Shown: positions 14,955 through 22,683 of the stretch, in pieces
How the letters are laid out: each line of letters starts with the position of its first letter
How positions within the stretch are numbered: position 1 is the first letter of the stretch
NCBI GenBank assembly: GCA_045805345.1
Contig: JBJMLK010000161.1
Coordinates: 1 to 31,058 of the forward strand
DNA: 31,058 bases
Source of the DNA: AC-37 sp045805345
GTDB taxonomy: Bacteria; Actinomycetota; Thermoleophilia; Solirubrobacterales; Thermoleophilaceae
Direction: 5' to 3'
The notes under the pieces: model-generated
Seen by the model: the letters and a program-made list of their open reading frames with translations, nothing else
The model's database searches: none
What the model was told of the DNA's origin: nothing
Program-made: the position numbers and the translations under genes

Positions 14955-14969
14955 CCCCGAGTTTCGGGG
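14955..14969. terminator. Second hairpin CCCCGA-GTT-TCGGGG
   Basis: A perfect 6-bp stem with a 3-base loop, two bases after the end of the previous hairpin and about 33 bp before the ATG at 15003. It may act with the first hairpin as a terminator, or lie in the leader of the DUF5995 genes. Confidence 0.45.
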
Positions 14970-15002
14970 TCTGCTGTGCGGGGAATCCGCCGGTTAGGGG
15001 GG

Positions 15003-15905
15003 ATGGGCTACCGGAGTGCCATAGCGCTTGCCGTCGCCGCCGTCGTGGCGGCGCTTCTGTGGGCGCCCGGCGCCGGCGCGTCGAGCGACCCCGCGAACGT
15101 GCAGTGGGAGACGCTCCTGCCGGCGATGCCGTCGTCGGCGCGCGTCCAGCCGCACTCGGTTCCGTTCTGCGCCAGGCCGAGCGCGAAGTGCGTCGACACC
15201 GAGGTCCGGCGCCTGCGCGCCGCGCAGACGAGGTTCCGCTGCGACCACCGCGGCGTGTTCGCCACCACCTACCTCGAGCTGACCCGGCAGCTTCGCCGCA
15301 CGGTCCGCCACGACCCGCGCTTCTTCCGCTGGCCGCGCTACCTCTACCTCGAGGACGCGCTCTTCGCCGACGTCTACTTCAACAGCCTGCGAGCGAACCG
15401 CGGCGGCAGGCCGGTGCCGCCCGCATGGCGGATCGCGTTCGACACGGCGCGATCGGGCCAGGTGAACGCGGCGCAGGACATGCTGCTCGGGATCAACGCG
15501 CACGTGCAGAACGACATGCCGTTCGTGGTCGCGGCGCTCGGGCAGCGGTCGCCGAAGGGCACCTCGCGCAAGCCCGACCACGACAAGATCAACCTGATCC
15601 TCGACGCCGCGTACGAGCCGGTCGTCCACGCCGTCGCGCGCCGCTACGACCCGTTCGTGAGCACGACGAACGCGTCGTGGGACCCGCTCGACGACGTCGG
15701 CGGGCTCGAGATGGTCAAGGGCTGGCGCGAGGAGGTGTGGCGGAACGCCGAGCGGCTGCTGGCCGCGAAGGGCTCCGCCGAGCGCCGCCAGGTGGCGACG
15801 CAGATTCAGCAGGGAGCGGCCGCGTGGGCGCGCATGATCGCGGCGCCCCAGACGCCGGGCTACCGCGCGCAGCGCGACGCGTACTGCGCGAAGCAGCTCA
15901 GGTGA
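15003..15905 (+). CDS. Secreted DUF5995 family protein, copy 1
   Basis: 300 residues from ATG 15003, just after the G-rich run TTAGGGGGG; a GTG at 14976 would add nine basic residues. The signal peptide spans about residues 5-26 (AIALAVAAVVAALLWAPGAGA). Conserved with the second copy: Cys56, Cys63, Cys80 and a Cys near the C-terminus, probably two disulfides; Asn165-Ala-His167 with Asp171-Met-Pro (NAHVQNDMP); and Lys190-Pro-Asp-His193-Asp194 followed by Asn. These His/Asp groups look like a metal or hydrolase centre, as in zinc-dependent phospholipase-like folds; this is inference. The stop overlaps the start of copy 2 (GTGA), so the two are translated together. Confidence 0.85.
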   Translation: MGYRSAIALAVAAVVAALLWAPGAGASSDPANVQWETLLPAMPSSARVQPHSVPFCARPSAKCVDTEVRRLRAAQTRFRCDHRGVFATTYLELTRQLRRTVRHDPRFFRWPRYLYLEDALFADVYFNSLRANRGGRPVPPAWRIAFDTARSGQVNAAQDMLLGINAHVQNDMPFVVAALGQRSPKGTSRKPDHDKINLILDAAYEPVVHAVARRYDPFVSTTNASWDPLDDVGGLEMVKGWREEVWRNAERLLAAKGSAERRQVATQIQQGAAAWARMIAAPQTPGYRAQRDAYCAKQLR

Positions 15906-16813
15906 GCCGGCGCCGCTACGCAGCGGTCGGGCTCGTGTGCTCGGCCGTGCTCGCCGTCGCACCGCCGGCGCTCGCCGACCACCACGACGAGAACCTGCCC
16001 TGGCCGCAGCTCCTGCCGGCGCTGCCGGTGACCACGAAGGTCCAGCCGCACGGCGTGCCGCACTGCCGCCACGCCACCCTCGCCTGCATGAACGGGCTGC
16101 TGCGGCGCCTGCGCGTCCAGTGGCGCCGGCTCGACGCCGCCTGCGACCACCGCGCACTCTTCTCGCTCGCCTATATCCGCATCACGAAGGGACTCCGCGA
16201 CGACCTCGCGCGCAGGCACCCGCGCTGGTTCCGCTACCGGCGCTGGTTCACCTACGTGATCGCTGACTTCTCGAACCGCTACTTCGCGACCTTCAGGGAC
16301 TACGCACGGGGTCGGCCCGTCACGGGGTCGTGGAAGGTCGCCTACGACGAGGCGACCCGCGGCGACGCCAGCGGCGGGCAGGACGTGCTGCTCGCGAGCA
16401 ACGCACACACCCAGCACGACCTGCCGTACGTGTACGCGAAGATGGGCATGCGGACGCCGGGCGGCGCGTCGCGCAAGCACGACCACGACGGCGTGAACGA
16501 GGTCAACACGCGGGTCTTCGACGGGCTCGAGGACTACTACGCCGCGCACTACGACCCGCAGTTCAGCTGGATCGACCTGAAGCCGTCGCCGCTCGACGAG
16601 ATCGGCACGCAGGAGATGGTTAAGGGCTGGCGCGAGGGTGCCTGGCGCAACGCCGAGCGGCTGATGAACGCGCGCACGCCTGCCGAGCGCCGGCGCGTCG
16701 AGCAGCAGATCGAGACCACGGCCGACGTCTGGGCTCGCTTCATCCGCTCGGGCGACGTGCCCGGCTACCGCGCCCAGCGCGACGCCTACTGCCGGTCGAA
16801 GCACCGTCGCTAA
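15902..16813 (+). CDS. Secreted DUF5995 family protein, copy 2
   Basis: 303 residues from GTG 15902, which overlaps the TGA of copy 1 by three bases; CTCAGG precedes it. The signal peptide (RRRYAAVGLVCSAVLAVAPP, cut after ALA) is near residue 25. It shares the full layout of copy 1: LPALPVTTKVQPHGVPHC against LPAMPSSARVQPHSVPFC, then Cys62, Cys81-Asp-His-Arg, Asn167-Ala-His169, Asp173-Leu-Pro, HDHD at 193-196, EMVKGWRE and the final GYRAQRDAYC. The copies are clearly diverged, so the duplication is old or selection differs. Coupled translation suggests a 1:1 heterodimer or two enzymes on related substrates. Function of the family is unknown. Confidence 0.85.
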   Translation: MSRRRYAAVGLVCSAVLAVAPPALADHHDENLPWPQLLPALPVTTKVQPHGVPHCRHATLACMNGLLRRLRVQWRRLDAACDHRALFSLAYIRITKGLRDDLARRHPRWFRYRRWFTYVIADFSNRYFATFRDYARGRPVTGSWKVAYDEATRGDASGGQDVLLASNAHTQHDLPYVYAKMGMRTPGGASRKHDHDGVNEVNTRVFDGLEDYYAAHYDPQFSWIDLKPSPLDEIGTQEMVKGWREGAWRNAERLMNARTPAERRRVEQQIETTADVWARFIRSGDVPGYRAQRDAYCRSKHRR

Positions 16814-16816
16814 CGT
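16811..16816 (+). promoter_or_regulatory. -10 box TAACGT of the propeller gene
   Basis: TAACGT overlaps the stop (TAA, 16811-16813) of DUF5995 copy 2 and lies 7 nt before GTG 16824. No Shine-Dalgarno is present, so the propeller gene probably has its own leaderless transcript besides read-through from the DUF5995 pair. Confidence 0.4.
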
Positions 16817-16823
16817 CGGGGTC

Positions 16824-18257
16824 GTGCACCGGCCCCTCGCACTCGCCCTGGCGGGGCTCGGCGCCCTGACCGCGGCGATGCCCGCGCAGGCTGCCCGCCA
16901 CGACTGGACGCGCTTCGGCTACGACGCCGCGCGCTCCAGCTTCTCGAAGTCCACGGCGGGGATCGGCGCCGCCGGGATCGCTCACTTGAAGCGCCAGGAC
17001 GTGACGGTGCCGGGCACGGTCGACGCCTCGCCGATCTACCTGCACGCCGTGGCAGTGAAGGGCAAGAAGCGAGACGTGTTCGTGGCCACCACCAGCTACG
17101 GCCGCACGTTCGCCCTCGACGCCCGCACCGGAGCACGGCTCTGGACGTTCTCGCCCGCGAGCGCCGGCCAGCTCGGGGGCGGCCCGCAGATCACGCAGTC
17201 GACGCCGGTCTCGGACCGCACCTTCGTGTTCGCGGTGACCCCCGACGGCTTCGTGCGCAAGCTGCGCCTGGCCAACGGGAAGCAGGTCACCTCCGGCAAG
17301 TGGCCGGCCAGGCTCACGCGCGACCCCGGACACGAGAAGCTCGGAACGCCGCTCAACCTCTCGGGCGGCTTCGTGCTCGCCACCACCGGCGGCTACACCG
17401 GCGACGCCCCGCCGTACCAGGGCAAGGTGGCGCTGATCGAGCGGAAGACCGGTCGCGTGGCGCGCGTCTTCAACTCGCTCTGCTCGAACCGCGGCGGCGT
17501 GATCGATCCCCCCTCCTGCTCGGAGTCCGGCTCGGCGATCTGGGGCCGCGCCGGGGCCGTGGTCGTGCCCGGCAGCCGGCGCGTGCTGGTCGCCACCGGC
17601 GACGGCAGGTTCACCGGCAAGACCCACTGGGGCGACAGCGTGCTCGAGCTGTCGCCGGACCTGCGGCGGCTCGTCGGCAACTGGACGCCGACGGACGCGG
17701 ACGACCTCGACTCGGGCGACGTCGACATCGGCAGCACCGCGCCGGCGCTGCTTCGCAGCGGCAAGCGCTGGCTCGCGCTCCAGGGCGGCAAGGACGGCAA
17801 GCTGCGGCTGCTCAACGTGGCGAACCTCAACGGCCACGGCAAGGCGTGCAACTGCAAGGGCCACGAGCTTCAGACGATCTCGACCGGCAACGGCCAGTAC
17901 ACGGCGCCCGCGATCTGGCGCCACGACGGCGCAAGCTGGGCGTTCGTGGCCGGCCTCTTCGGCCAGACCACCGCCTACCGGCTGAGCACGGGCGCGAAGC
18001 CTCGCCTGCACCGCAAGTGGAGCGTCGACGGCGGCGGCACGAGCCCGGTGATCGCGGGCGGCCTGCTCTACGTGTACTCGCCCGGCGGCGACGGCGTGGC
18101 GGTCTACCGCCCGGCGACCGGCAAGCGCGTCGGAACGCTGGCGGCCTCGGGCGGGCACTGGAACAGCCCGATCGTCGCGGACGGCCGCGTGGCGATCCCG
18201 ACGGGCGACTCGAACGAGCACCAGACCTCCGGCACGATCACGATCTACCGGAAGTAG
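16824..18257 (+). CDS. Secreted PQQ-type beta-propeller protein
   Basis: 477 residues from GTG 16824; signal peptide residues 1-23 (LALALAGLGALTAAMPAQA). The mature part starts HDWTRFGYDAARSSFS, the usual first blade of quinoprotein alcohol-dehydrogenase-like propellers, and repeated blades follow: FVATTSYGRTFALDARTGARLW, FVFAVTPDGFVRKLRLANGK, LYVYSPGGDGVAVYRPATGK. CysAsnCys in KACNCKGHEL and two more Cys may form disulfides. The residues that bind PQQ and calcium in true dehydrogenases cannot be confirmed, so a structural or binding role is equally possible. It begins 10 bp after DUF5995 copy 2 on the same strand, which suggests a shared extracellular role. Confidence 0.85.
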   Translation: MHRPLALALAGLGALTAAMPAQAARHDWTRFGYDAARSSFSKSTAGIGAAGIAHLKRQDVTVPGTVDASPIYLHAVAVKGKKRDVFVATTSYGRTFALDARTGARLWTFSPASAGQLGGGPQITQSTPVSDRTFVFAVTPDGFVRKLRLANGKQVTSGKWPARLTRDPGHEKLGTPLNLSGGFVLATTGGYTGDAPPYQGKVALIERKTGRVARVFNSLCSNRGGVIDPPSCSESGSAIWGRAGAVVVPGSRRVLVATGDGRFTGKTHWGDSVLELSPDLRRLVGNWTPTDADDLDSGDVDIGSTAPALLRSGKRWLALQGGKDGKLRLLNVANLNGHGKACNCKGHELQTISTGNGQYTAPAIWRHDGASWAFVAGLFGQTTAYRLSTGAKPRLHRKWSVDGGGTSPVIAGGLLYVYSPGGDGVAVYRPATGKRVGTLAASGGHWNSPIVADGRVAIPTGDSNEHQTSGTITIYRK

Positions 18258-18296
18258 CCGCGGGGGCGTTCCGGTCGGTGCGGGCGCGGTCGATGG

Positions 18297-18409
18297 GTCG
18301 CGTCGGATGGCAAAAAAGGGGGGGAGCGGCGGGGGTGGGCGGTTTAAGTCATCGCATAGATGCTCTAAACCGCCCAGGCACCCCTCCAAAGCCAATCCGA
18401 CGACGCGAC
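18297..18409. repeat. Large imperfect palindrome with central hairpin
   Basis: The 178-bp gap between convergent genes (18258-18435) holds TGGGCGGTTTA (18336-18346) pairing perfectly with TAAACCGCCCA (18366-18376). Between them, GCA (18354-18356) and TGC (18361-18363) can close over the loop TAGA. Further out GTCGCGTCGGATGGC (18297-18311) pairs with 18391-18409 with two small bulges. The left side also has A6 and G-runs (18312-18325), which are T6 after C-runs on the - strand. It could be a two-way terminator or the remains of a small non-coding mobile element. Confidence 0.55.
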
Positions 18410-18435
18410 GGGCGACGAGCCGGCCGGCGCGGAGC

Positions 18436-19983
18436 TCAGCGCGGCGGCGGGATGTAGCGCGGATTGCGCGCCACGCCGTGTCGATGCCGGTGGCGCCGGC
18501 GCCGCCTCGGCCGCCGCCGCGCCCGGCCGGGCTCCTGCTTCGGCACGCCGCGGTTCGGCGGCACCGGGTACGCCACGGTGGGCGCGCCGACGATCCCGCC
18601 CGGGCCGGTCACGCACTCCGAGCTGACTATGGCCGGGTCGTTCAGGGACGTGGGCGGAAGCTTCGGGACCGTCCGGTCCGGCGGCGTGAGGCCGAAGCCG
18701 AACGCGCCCGTCATGTCGCCCACCACCGAGCGCCGCCACGCGCTCAGGTTCGGCACCTCGGCGCCGAACCGGCGCTCGACGAAGCGCAGGAGCGACGTGT
18801 GGTCGAACCGCTCCGAGCACACGTAGCCGCCGCGGCTGAACGGTGAGATCACCAGAGTCGGCACCCGGAAGCCGAGCCCGATCGGGCCGCGGATGCCCTG
18901 CGCGGCGTCGGGCAGCTGCTTGACCGTCACGTACTCGCCGGGCGTCCCGCGCGGCGGCACCGGCGGACGCACGTGGTCCATGAACCCGCCGTTCTCGTCC
19001 CAGGTGACGAACAGCGCGGTCTTCGCCCACAGCGCCGGGTTCCCGGTCAGCGCCTTGAGCACCACGTCGGTGGTGTACTCGCCCCACGAAAGCGGCGCCG
19101 GGGGGTGCTCGGAGTGCGTGATCGGGCCCCAGATCCACGAGACCTGCGGCAGCTCGCCGCTCGCGCAGTCGGCCTCGAACTTCGACGGGAAGTCGTTCGA
19201 GAAAGCGCCCGCCGCGAGCCCGGAGTCGGAGTGGTACTGCTCGAAGAGCGGGAACGGCATGTCGCCGGTCGGGCCGTAGTTGTCCGAGCTCGCGTAGACC
19301 TTCCAGCTGATCCCGCGCGAGCGGAGCTGCTCGGGCATCGTCGTCCACGAGTACTGGCCCACGCGGTTCGACAGCGTCTCGAGCAGTGGCCCGCCGTGCC
19401 TGCCGGCGGGGTCGAGCGTGCCCGAGACGATGTACAGCTGATTCGGGTCGGTCGGCCCGATCACCGAGCAGTGGTAGCGGTCGCAGAGTGTGAACTCGTC
19501 GGCCAGGGCGCGGTAGTAGGGGATGTCCTCGCGCGTGTAGTAGCCCATCGTCAGCGGCCCGTCGTCCGGGCCCTCCACCTTCAGGTGCTCGCGCACGAAG
19601 CCGTCCATCGCGCCGCCGTTCCAGCTGCGGTGCTGCGGTCCCCAGTCGTGCGTCACGTCGTGCACGCACTCGCCGCCGGCGCCGCGGCGCAGCCGGAACG
19701 GGTACAGGTGGCCGCCGTAGCCGGGCCTCTTGAAGCCCGGCTGCGCGAAGACCCTCTGGCCGTGCGGATCGCCGAACCCGAGCACACCGCGGTGGGTGCC
19801 GAAGTAGTGGTCGAACGATCGGTTCTCCTGCACGAAGATCACGACGTGCTCGATGTCGCGGAGCCGGCCGGGCCGCCGCGGCGCGGCCAGGGCGGCGCGC
19901 AGGCCCGCCGCCCAGTCGAGCCCCGCGACGCCGGCTCCGGCGGCCAGTCCCGCCCGGACCACCTCGCGGCGCGTCGCGTCCAT
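18436..19983 (-). CDS. Exported phosphoesterase of the phospholipase C/acid phosphatase family
   Basis: 515 residues from ATG 19983; a GTG at 20001 would add six residues. The N-terminus DATRREVVRAGLAAGAG has the twin-arginine pair Arg5-Arg6 followed by a hydrophobic stretch, so Tat export in folded form is likely. IEHVVIFVQENRSFDHYFG (Glu53, Asp58, His59) is the catalytic start of phosphatidylcholine-hydrolysing phospholipases C (PF04185); FVTWDENGGFMDHVRPP near residue 310 is the second conserved site, with a further metal or substrate His cluster HDVTHDWGPQH near residue 118. The C-terminus is a run of Arg and His (ARRRPRRRRRHRHRHG). It cleaves phosphodiester head groups or phosphomonoesters outside the membrane. 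It diverges from the CocE-type gene and meets the propeller gene across the large palindrome. Confidence 0.92.
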   Translation of the reverse strand: MDATRREVVRAGLAAGAGVAGLDWAAGLRAALAAPRRPGRLRDIEHVVIFVQENRSFDHYFGTHRGVLGFGDPHGQRVFAQPGFKRPGYGGHLYPFRLRRGAGGECVHDVTHDWGPQHRSWNGGAMDGFVREHLKVEGPDDGPLTMGYYTREDIPYYRALADEFTLCDRYHCSVIGPTDPNQLYIVSGTLDPAGRHGGPLLETLSNRVGQYSWTTMPEQLRSRGISWKVYASSDNYGPTGDMPFPLFEQYHSDSGLAAGAFSNDFPSKFEADCASGELPQVSWIWGPITHSEHPPAPLSWGEYTTDVVLKALTGNPALWAKTALFVTWDENGGFMDHVRPPVPPRGTPGEYVTVKQLPDAAQGIRGPIGLGFRVPTLVISPFSRGGYVCSERFDHTSLLRFVERRFGAEVPNLSAWRRSVVGDMTGAFGFGLTPPDRTVPKLPPTSLNDPAIVSSECVTGPGGIVGAPTVAYPVPPNRGVPKQEPGRARRRPRRRRRHRHRHGVARNPRYIPPPR

Positions 19984-20029
19984 CCGGCAATCAGACCACA
20001 CCTGGGCGGACCCTGCTGAGGCGCGGCGC

Positions 20030-20035
20030 TATCTT
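20030..20035 (+). promoter_or_regulatory. -10 box TATCTT of the CocE-type gene
   Basis: TATCTT lies 9 nt before the ATG at 20045 and there is no Shine-Dalgarno, so a leaderless or nearly leaderless transcript is likely. No clear -35 box. Confidence 0.45.
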
Positions 20036-20044
20036 GAGCCTCGC

Positions 20045-22090
20045 ATGGGGGCCAACGGCAGGGGCCTGTGGTGCGTGCTCGCCGCGACGGCGGCCACCGG
20101 CGCGATCGCGCTGTCGAGCGCAGCACAGGCCAAGGAACAGCAGACCGACCAGGCGACCAAGGTGCCGCCCGGCGCCACCTGGACGCAGGCCTACATCCCG
20201 TCGACCGGCGGGGCGAAGCTGCACGCCGACATCCTGCGGCCCAAGGGCTATACGAACAAGGACAGGACGCCGGTCATCCTCTCGATCGGCCCGTACTTCA
20301 ACCACTCGGGCCAGACCGGGCCGAGCGGACCCGTCGAGGACACGCCGTTCGACCCGGCCGCGAGCCCCGGGCCGTCCACGCGCTTCTACGACTTCGAGAC
20401 CGGCGGCGACCTCTTCAAGCGCGGCTACAGCTACGTGATGGTCGACCTGCGCGACTTCGGCGGCTCCACCGGCTGCCTCGACTGGGGCGGGCCCGGCGAG
20501 CAGGCTGACGTGAAGGCCGCCGTCGAGTGGGCGCACCGTCAGCCGTGGTCCACCGGCAAGGTCGGCACCTACGGCAAGTCGTACGACGGGGTCACCGGGC
20601 TGATCGCGGAGAACCTGTCGCCCAGGGGGCTGAAGGCCGTCGTGGCCGGCGAGCCCGTCTACGACCTCTACCGCTACCTCTACATGAACCGGGTGCGGTT
20701 CGAGAACTCGATCGCGACGCCGGCGCTGTACGACGCCATCGCCGGCACGCCGGGCACCTCCTCGGACACGCTCGCCTACAACACCGACGCGCTCAACGAC
20801 ACCGCGCGCCCGGGCTGCCCCGTCTTCAACCACGCCGACCAGCAGGACGAGAACCACGACTCCGCCTACTGGAAGGTGCGCAATCTGGTGCCGGGCGCGA
20901 AGAGGGGCCACACGCCGCTGTTCATGACGCAGGGCTTCATCGAGAACAACACGAAGCCCGACGGCGCCTTCGACTACTTCAACGCCGTCAAGGCGCCCAA
21001 GCGCGGCTGGTTCGGCCAGTGGGAGCACGTGCGCGGCAACGATCGCGACGAGCACGGGCGCCTGCGCATGGGCCGCAAGCACTGGTTCGCCGAGGTCATG
21101 CGCTTCTACGACCACTACCTGAAGGGCATCAAGCCGAAGGTCAAGGACCCGAAGCTCGCCGTCGAGTCGAGCGACGGCAAGTGGCGCGCCGAGAAGCGCT
21201 GGCCGCCGGCCGACTCGCACGAGCTCACGGCAACGCTCAACACGGGGTCGTACATCGACCACGGCCAGAACAACGGGACGAACGTCGGTACACCCCCGAA
21301 CGGGGACGGCGTCTGGACGTTCTCACCGGCCTTCACGCACACGGTCCACTACGCCGGCACCCCCCATGTGAACGTCACCACCGATGCCCCCCTCGATCGG
21401 GGGAACCTGGTGGTCGACACCTACGACCTCGACGCGAAGGGCAACGCGACGCTGATCAGCCGCGGCGCGTACCTCCTGCACGCCGGCACCACGAACGCCT
21501 CGTACGACATCTACCCGAACGACTGGATCCTGCCGAAGGGGCACCGCCTCGGGGTGCTCATCACGTCGTCGAACTCGGAGTGGTGGGTCCACGTGCCGAC
21601 GGCCCAGTCGGTGACCGTCAAGAAGGCGTCGATCTCACTGCCCTTCCTGCGCTGTGCGCGGCCGAAGCTGATCCAGGGCCGCTCGTCGATCTTCCTCGAC
21701 GACTACAAGGACACCGCGCCGTTCCCCGTCGACGCCGCGACGATCAAGGCGGCGCAGCGGGCGAGCTTCCCCGTTGCGGCCTCGCTCAAGAGCTGCAAGA
21801 AGCCGACGCCGGGGAAGGGCAAGTGCCCGCTCAAGACGCGGCTCGTGTTCCACCTCCACCAGCCCACCCACAGCCGGATCGTGCAGGTCGACGCCTACAT
21901 CGACGGCAGGCACGTGAAGCGCGTCAAGGGCCAGCGGGTCACGACGATCCGGCTGCAGCGGCCCAACGGCAAGCGCGACTTCGTGGTGAAGATCGTGGCG
22001 CTCGCGGCGAACGGCCAGCGCAACATCAGCACGCGCACCTACCACCGCTGCACCAAGAGCGAGCCGAGCTCGCACTCGGTCAGGCCGTAA
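20045..22090 (+). CDS. Secreted CocE/NonD-type (X-Pro dipeptidyl-peptidase-like) hydrolase
   Basis: 681 residues from ATG 20045, chosen because it follows the -10 box and opens a signal peptide (LWCVLAATAATGAIALSSAAQA, residues 8-29); the frame stays open further upstream but over the divergent gene. The alpha/beta hydrolase core has VMVDLRDFGGSTGCLDWGG and the nucleophile Ser179 in GTYGKSYDG; His in FGQWEHVRGND probably completes the triad. Residues 400-540 form the jelly-roll domain of X-Pro peptidases and cocaine-esterase-like enzymes. After about residue 580 comes an extra C-terminal module (CKKPTPGKGKC...) rich in Lys, perhaps for surface binding. It hydrolyses esters or peptides outside the cell. 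It overlaps the convergent metallophosphoesterase by 11 bp. Confidence 0.9.
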   Translation: MGANGRGLWCVLAATAATGAIALSSAAQAKEQQTDQATKVPPGATWTQAYIPSTGGAKLHADILRPKGYTNKDRTPVILSIGPYFNHSGQTGPSGPVEDTPFDPAASPGPSTRFYDFETGGDLFKRGYSYVMVDLRDFGGSTGCLDWGGPGEQADVKAAVEWAHRQPWSTGKVGTYGKSYDGVTGLIAENLSPRGLKAVVAGEPVYDLYRYLYMNRVRFENSIATPALYDAIAGTPGTSSDTLAYNTDALNDTARPGCPVFNHADQQDENHDSAYWKVRNLVPGAKRGHTPLFMTQGFIENNTKPDGAFDYFNAVKAPKRGWFGQWEHVRGNDRDEHGRLRMGRKHWFAEVMRFYDHYLKGIKPKVKDPKLAVESSDGKWRAEKRWPPADSHELTATLNTGSYIDHGQNNGTNVGTPPNGDGVWTFSPAFTHTVHYAGTPHVNVTTDAPLDRGNLVVDTYDLDAKGNATLISRGAYLLHAGTTNASYDIYPNDWILPKGHRLGVLITSSNSEWWVHVPTAQSVTVKKASISLPFLRCARPKLIQGRSSIFLDDYKDTAPFPVDAATIKAAQRASFPVAASLKSCKKPTPGKGKCPLKTRLVFHLHQPTHSRIVQVDAYIDGRHVKRVKGQRVTTIRLQRPNGKRDFVVKIVALAANGQRNISTRTYHRCTKSEPSSHSVRP

Positions 22091-22676
22091 CGTCGAGGAA
22101 GATCCCCTCCGGCCCCGCGTTCACGACGCGCGTCGGCCCGACCGACGACTCCTCGCCCGCGCACTCGTGGATGTGGCCGCAGATCGCCAGCGGCGGCCGG
22201 CGCTCCTCGATCGTCCTCAGGACCGCCTCGCTGCCGAGCGAGCGCGAGCCGCCGTCGACGTGTCCCTTTGGCGGCGAGTGGACCACGAGCACGCAGCCGT
22301 CCGGACAGTCCGCCAGCCGGCCGGCCGCCTCGTGCTCGTCGAGGTCGAAGCTCCACGGCCACGGCGTGGTGGGTATCCCGCCGCCGAGCCCGAAGAACTC
22401 CACGCCGCCGATCTGGGTGCCCTCGCCGTGCAGCACCGTGGCCGCCTTCCAGCCCCGGCACGCCTCGCGCAGCGCGTCGTCGGTCTCGTTGTTGCCCGGC
22501 ACGAGGACGGTCGGGGTCTCGATCGGCACGAGGATGTCGATCAGCTCCTCGAGCCCGCGGTGCATGGACGCGAAGTCGCCCGCGGCCACAACCACGTCCG
22601 CGTCGGCGGCCATCTCAGCGAGCCGCACCGCCTGGCGCCGGTCGCGATGCACGTCGCTGAACGCGAGCAGCCGCAT
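22080..22676 (-). CDS. Calcineurin-like metallophosphoesterase
   Basis: 198 residues from ATG 22676; the frame extends upstream over the previous gene but the domain begins exactly with MRLLAFSDVH. Metal ligands are visible: Asp8 and His10 (SDVH), Asp34 (AAGDF), Asn62 (PGNNE), His in VVHSPPKGH and the pair in CGHIHE. The usual GNH motif reads GNN here, so the general acid/ligand His is Asn63, as in some short phosphodiesterases. A cytoplasmic di-metal phosphoesterase; substrate unknown. The start lies 7 bp after the stop of the LLM oxidoreductase, so the two form an operon. The 3' end overlaps the CocE-type gene. Confidence 0.9.
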   Translation of the reverse strand: MRLLAFSDVHRDRRQAVRLAEMAADADVVVAAGDFASMHRGLEELIDILVPIETPTVLVPGNNETDDALREACRGWKAATVLHGEGTQIGGVEFFGLGGGIPTTPWPWSFDLDEHEAAGRLADCPDGCVLVVHSPPKGHVDGGSRSLGSEAVLRTIEERRPPLAICGHIHECAGEESSVGPTRVVNAGPEGIFLDVTA

Positions 22677-22683
22677 CGAACGG

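Noticed and set aside
18377..18393. Third copy of the 27-bp repeat after the large palindrome
   Set aside because: Only a short, gapped match (CCCTCCAAAGCC); the GCTGTTTGC end is missing.
16740..18395. 551-codon frame on the - strand across the propeller gene
   Set aside because: Antisense shadow; the + frame has a signal peptide and propeller blades.
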